From assembly GCA_018818905.1 (NCBI GenBank), contig JAHIRA010000043.1, forward strand, positions 1 through 8,029: a DNA stretch of 8,029 bases. The letters run 5' to 3'. A program made the translations under genes and the position numbers. Positions 6,553-8,029 of this stretch are shown piece by piece. The notes beneath the pieces are model-generated. The model did no database searches and was not told the origin of the DNA. It saw only the letters and a list, made by a program, of their open reading frames with translations. Origin of the DNA: Patescibacteria group bacterium. Its GTDB lineage: Bacteria; Patescibacteriota; JABMPQ01; JAHIRA01. Numbering within the stretch: position 1 is the first letter of the stretch; each line of letters opens with the position of its first letter.

Positions 6553-6981
6553 TTAACGTTTGGAGAACTGTGGTGCACGTCTGGCGCCTCTGAGCCCTGG
6601 CTTCTTTCTCTCTTTCATACGAGGATCTCTTCTAAGATACCCAGCTTTCTTGAGAAGCGGACGATTGTCTATCTCATAAGTCTGGAGAGCTCTTGCGAGA
6701 CCAAGACGAATGGCTTCAGCCTGACCTTTTCTACCACCGCCACTAACTCTGACAGTTACTCTGAACTTGCTCAAAGCTTCTTCTCCAAGAAGACTTAGAG
6801 GAGCTTTGGAGATCTGGGTCAACTCGTCGTCACCAAAATAATCTTTGAGCGTCTTCTTGTTGATCTCAAAACCATCACCTAGATAGAGTCTGACTCTAGC
6901 CACAGCAGTTTTTCTACGACCAACAGTCGCAATATATTTTTCTTCACTTATTGAAATGTCTTCTTTTTTGGAGTTTGCCAT
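6553..6981 (-). CDS. rpsI: 30S ribosomal protein S9
   Basis: A small-subunit protein whose C-terminal tail reaches toward the P-site tRNA. At 142 residues it is slightly longer than the roughly 130 usual, from a lysine- and acid-rich N-terminus of about 14 residues. The conserved [17 protein letters not shown] is at 16-32, [21 protein letters not shown] at 79-99, and the basic tail [26 protein letters not shown] ends in the expected SKR. It starts two bases after the rplM stop and is the last gene of the ribosomal unit, with the terminator at 6505-6530 downstream. The spacer has no Shine-Dalgarno. Confidence 0.98.
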   Translation of the reverse strand: MANSKKEDISISEEKYIATVGRRKTAVARVRLYLGDGFEINKKTLKDYFGDDELTQISKAPLSLLGEEALSKFRVTVRVSGGGRKGQAEAIRLGLARALQTYEIDNRPLLKKAGYLRRDPRMKERKKPGLRGARRAPQFSKR

Positions 6982-6983
6982 AA

Positions 6984-7436
6984 TTATTTGCTATCTTTCT
7001 TTTGTGAATCTGATTTAGGAAAATGCTCTTGATGAGGATGCACTTCGCCTTTATAAAGTTTGAGTCTCTTGAGTCTTTTCTTTGACAGACTGTTCTTGGG
7101 AAGCATGAGTCTCACAGCATCAAAGAAAAGTCTTTCCGGCTGTCTCTTTTTTCTTTCACCTAGAGTTTCTTCCTTGATAGAACCAGGATACCATGAATGA
7201 CGATAATACTTTTTCTCTAGAGCCTTGGCTCCGGTGACTTTAATTTTGTCAACATTGGTAATGACTACAAAGTCTCCTAGATCTTGATGCTGAGTATAAG
7301 ACACTTTTTGTTTACCAATCAAAAGGCCAGCTACTCTACTAGCTACACGGCCAAAGGTATCGGATCTAGCATCAATAAGATGCCACTTTCTTTCAATAGA
7401 CTTATTATCTAGGATGGAAGTTGTTCTTCTTTTCAT
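6984..7436 (-). CDS. rplM: 50S ribosomal protein L13
   Basis: An early-assembling large-subunit protein. The 150 residues cover the whole family: [26 protein letters not shown] at 17-42, [32 protein letters not shown] at 54-85, and [32 protein letters not shown] at 104-135. The C-terminus is polar and lysine-rich (SDSQKKDSK). It starts two bases after the rplQ stop and ends two bases before rpsI. The rplM-rpsI pairing is the standard bacterial one. Confidence 0.98.
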   Translation of the reverse strand: MKRRTTSILDNKSIERKWHLIDARSDTFGRVASRVAGLLIGKQKVSYTQHQDLGDFVVITNVDKIKVTGAKALEKKYYRHSWYPGSIKEETLGERKKRQPERLFFDAVRLMLPKNSLSKKRLKRLKLYKGEVHPHQEHFPKSDSQKKDSK

Positions 7437-7438
7437 GG

Positions 7439-7795
7439 TTATATTAGCTCAATTTGACATGTTCTAGCACCATCACCTTTTCTCGCGCCAATCTTAAGGA
7501 CTCTAACAAAGCCACTCTTTTTATTGGCATATTTCTTGACCAGGTCCGTAACAACCTTCTTCTCGGCAGCATCATTATTGAGAAATTGGTGAAGATAAAG
7601 CTTTCTTTTGCGAGAATCAGATTCACTACATGCCCGAGACAAAAAGCTCTCGGCTTCGCTTGCGACAATTCTGGCTTTTCCTTCAGTAGTCACCAATTTG
7701 CTATGCAAAATCAGCGAAATAATCATATTGGCAGTTAAGGCTTTTCTATGAGACGCTGAGCAGCGAATTTTGTTCTTTTTCTTCCTGTGACGCAT
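7439..7795 (-). CDS. rplQ: 50S ribosomal protein L17
   Basis: A large-subunit protein near the peptide exit tunnel. The 118 residues match the short L17 form: MRHRKKKNKIRCSASHRKALTANMIISLILHSKLVTTEGKAR at the N-terminus (usual MRH start, SHRKA motif, and the TTE-x-KA stretch) and the C-terminal VRVLKIGARKGDGARTCQIEL at about 97-117, which matches the typical R-x-GD-A family ending. It follows rpoA by six bases, as in most bacteria, and precedes rplM by two. Confidence 0.97.
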   Translation of the reverse strand: MRHRKKKNKIRCSASHRKALTANMIISLILHSKLVTTEGKARIVASEAESFLSRACSESDSRKRKLYLHQFLNNDAAEKKVVTDLVKKYANKKSGFVRVLKIGARKGDGARTCQIELI

Positions 7796-7801
7796 GGCTT
7801 A

Positions 7802-8029
7802 TTATTCTTCTTCTTTTAGAGTTACTTTGAACTTCTTGAGAGATTTTTGGATTTCCTTTAACGCTGTTTCTCCAAAACCTTCTAGGCTAAGAAGCTGATC
7901 TTCTGAGCGTTGAACCAAATCACCAACTTTTCTAATTTTTGCTTTATCAAGCGCATTAGCAGTTCTGGTGGAAAGGTTTAATTCTTGAACCAATTTACCC
8001 ATAACCTCGTCTTCTTCCTCTTCTTCGTC
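7802..8029 (-). CDS. rpoA: RNA polymerase alpha subunit, C-terminal domain (5' part beyond window)
   Basis: The last 75 residues of the alpha subunit; the frame is open to the right edge, so the ATG at 8002-8000 is internal. The visible part starts with an acidic linker (DEEEEEDEV) and continues with the alpha-CTD: ELNLSTRTANALDKAKIRKVGDLVQRSEDQLLSLEGFGETALKEIQKSL. This domain binds promoter UP elements and activators. By alignment with E. coli, the DNA-contacting R265, N268 and G296 are kept, while K298 and S299 are replaced by Thr and Ala. The tail is KEEE. The gene continues the alpha operon order rpoA-rplQ. Confidence 0.97.
   Translation of the reverse strand, partial: DEEEEEDEVMGKLVQELNLSTRTANALDKAKIRKVGDLVQRSEDQLLSLEGFGETALKEIQKSLKKFKVTLKEEE

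Noticed and set aside
7802..8002. A complete 66-residue protein starting at the ATG at 8002
   Set aside because: The frame stays open to the window edge and codes for the rpoA linker and C-terminal domain, so the ATG is internal.
1..8029. CRISPR array, tRNA genes, insertion sequence or alternative (TGA-sense) genetic code
   Set aside because: No regularly spaced repeats, no cloverleaf with conserved TPsiC arm, no transposase frame, and all complete genes stay intact with standard stop codons.

Overview
This 8 kb window looks like part of a Patescibacteria (Candidate Phyla Radiation) chromosome. That assignment is inference from three things: the style of the proteins (an MreB, MurA and PEGA-domain protein resembling those of that group), the very tight ribosomal protein cluster, and the lack of Shine-Dalgarno-like sequences before every start codon. 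The genetic code appears standard: complete frames end at TAA, TAG or TGA, with no sign of TGA being read as an amino acid.

Layout, left to right. (1) Positions 1-874, minus strand: the N-terminal part of a membrane sugar-1-phosphate transferase that runs off the left edge. (2) About 911-1258, minus: the RNase P RNA gene rnpB, with a good sigma70-type promoter at 1288-1315. (3) 1322-4771, minus: murA, mreB and a GT4-family glycosyltransferase, probably one transcription unit starting from a promoter near 4795-4823. (4) 4772-4983: a divergent regulatory region with candidate promoters on both strands and one strong hairpin. (5) 4984-6435, plus: a membrane-anchored PEGA-domain protein with a beta-rich, propeller-like C-terminal region. 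(6) 6505-6530: a perfect bidirectional terminator between convergent units. (7) 6553-8029, minus: rpsI, rplM, rplQ and the 3' end of rpoA, packed with 2-6 base gaps.

The minus-strand genes from murA to the sugar transferase share a cell-envelope theme. MurA makes the first committed peptidoglycan precursor, MreB positions wall synthesis, and the GT4 enzyme and the polyprenyl-phosphate sugar transferase probably build a surface glycan. rnpB is inserted in the middle of this set. The right end is the tail of the alpha ribosomal protein operon, with rplM-rpsI joined directly to rpoA-rplQ.

I found no CRISPR array, transposase, tRNA or phage gene, and no clear new system. The most interesting non-coding signals are a promoter-plus-hairpin module that occurs twice (upstream of rnpB and upstream of murA), CCCGCC/GGCGGG palindromes in rnpB and in the terminator, and the uniform absence of Shine-Dalgarno sequences.
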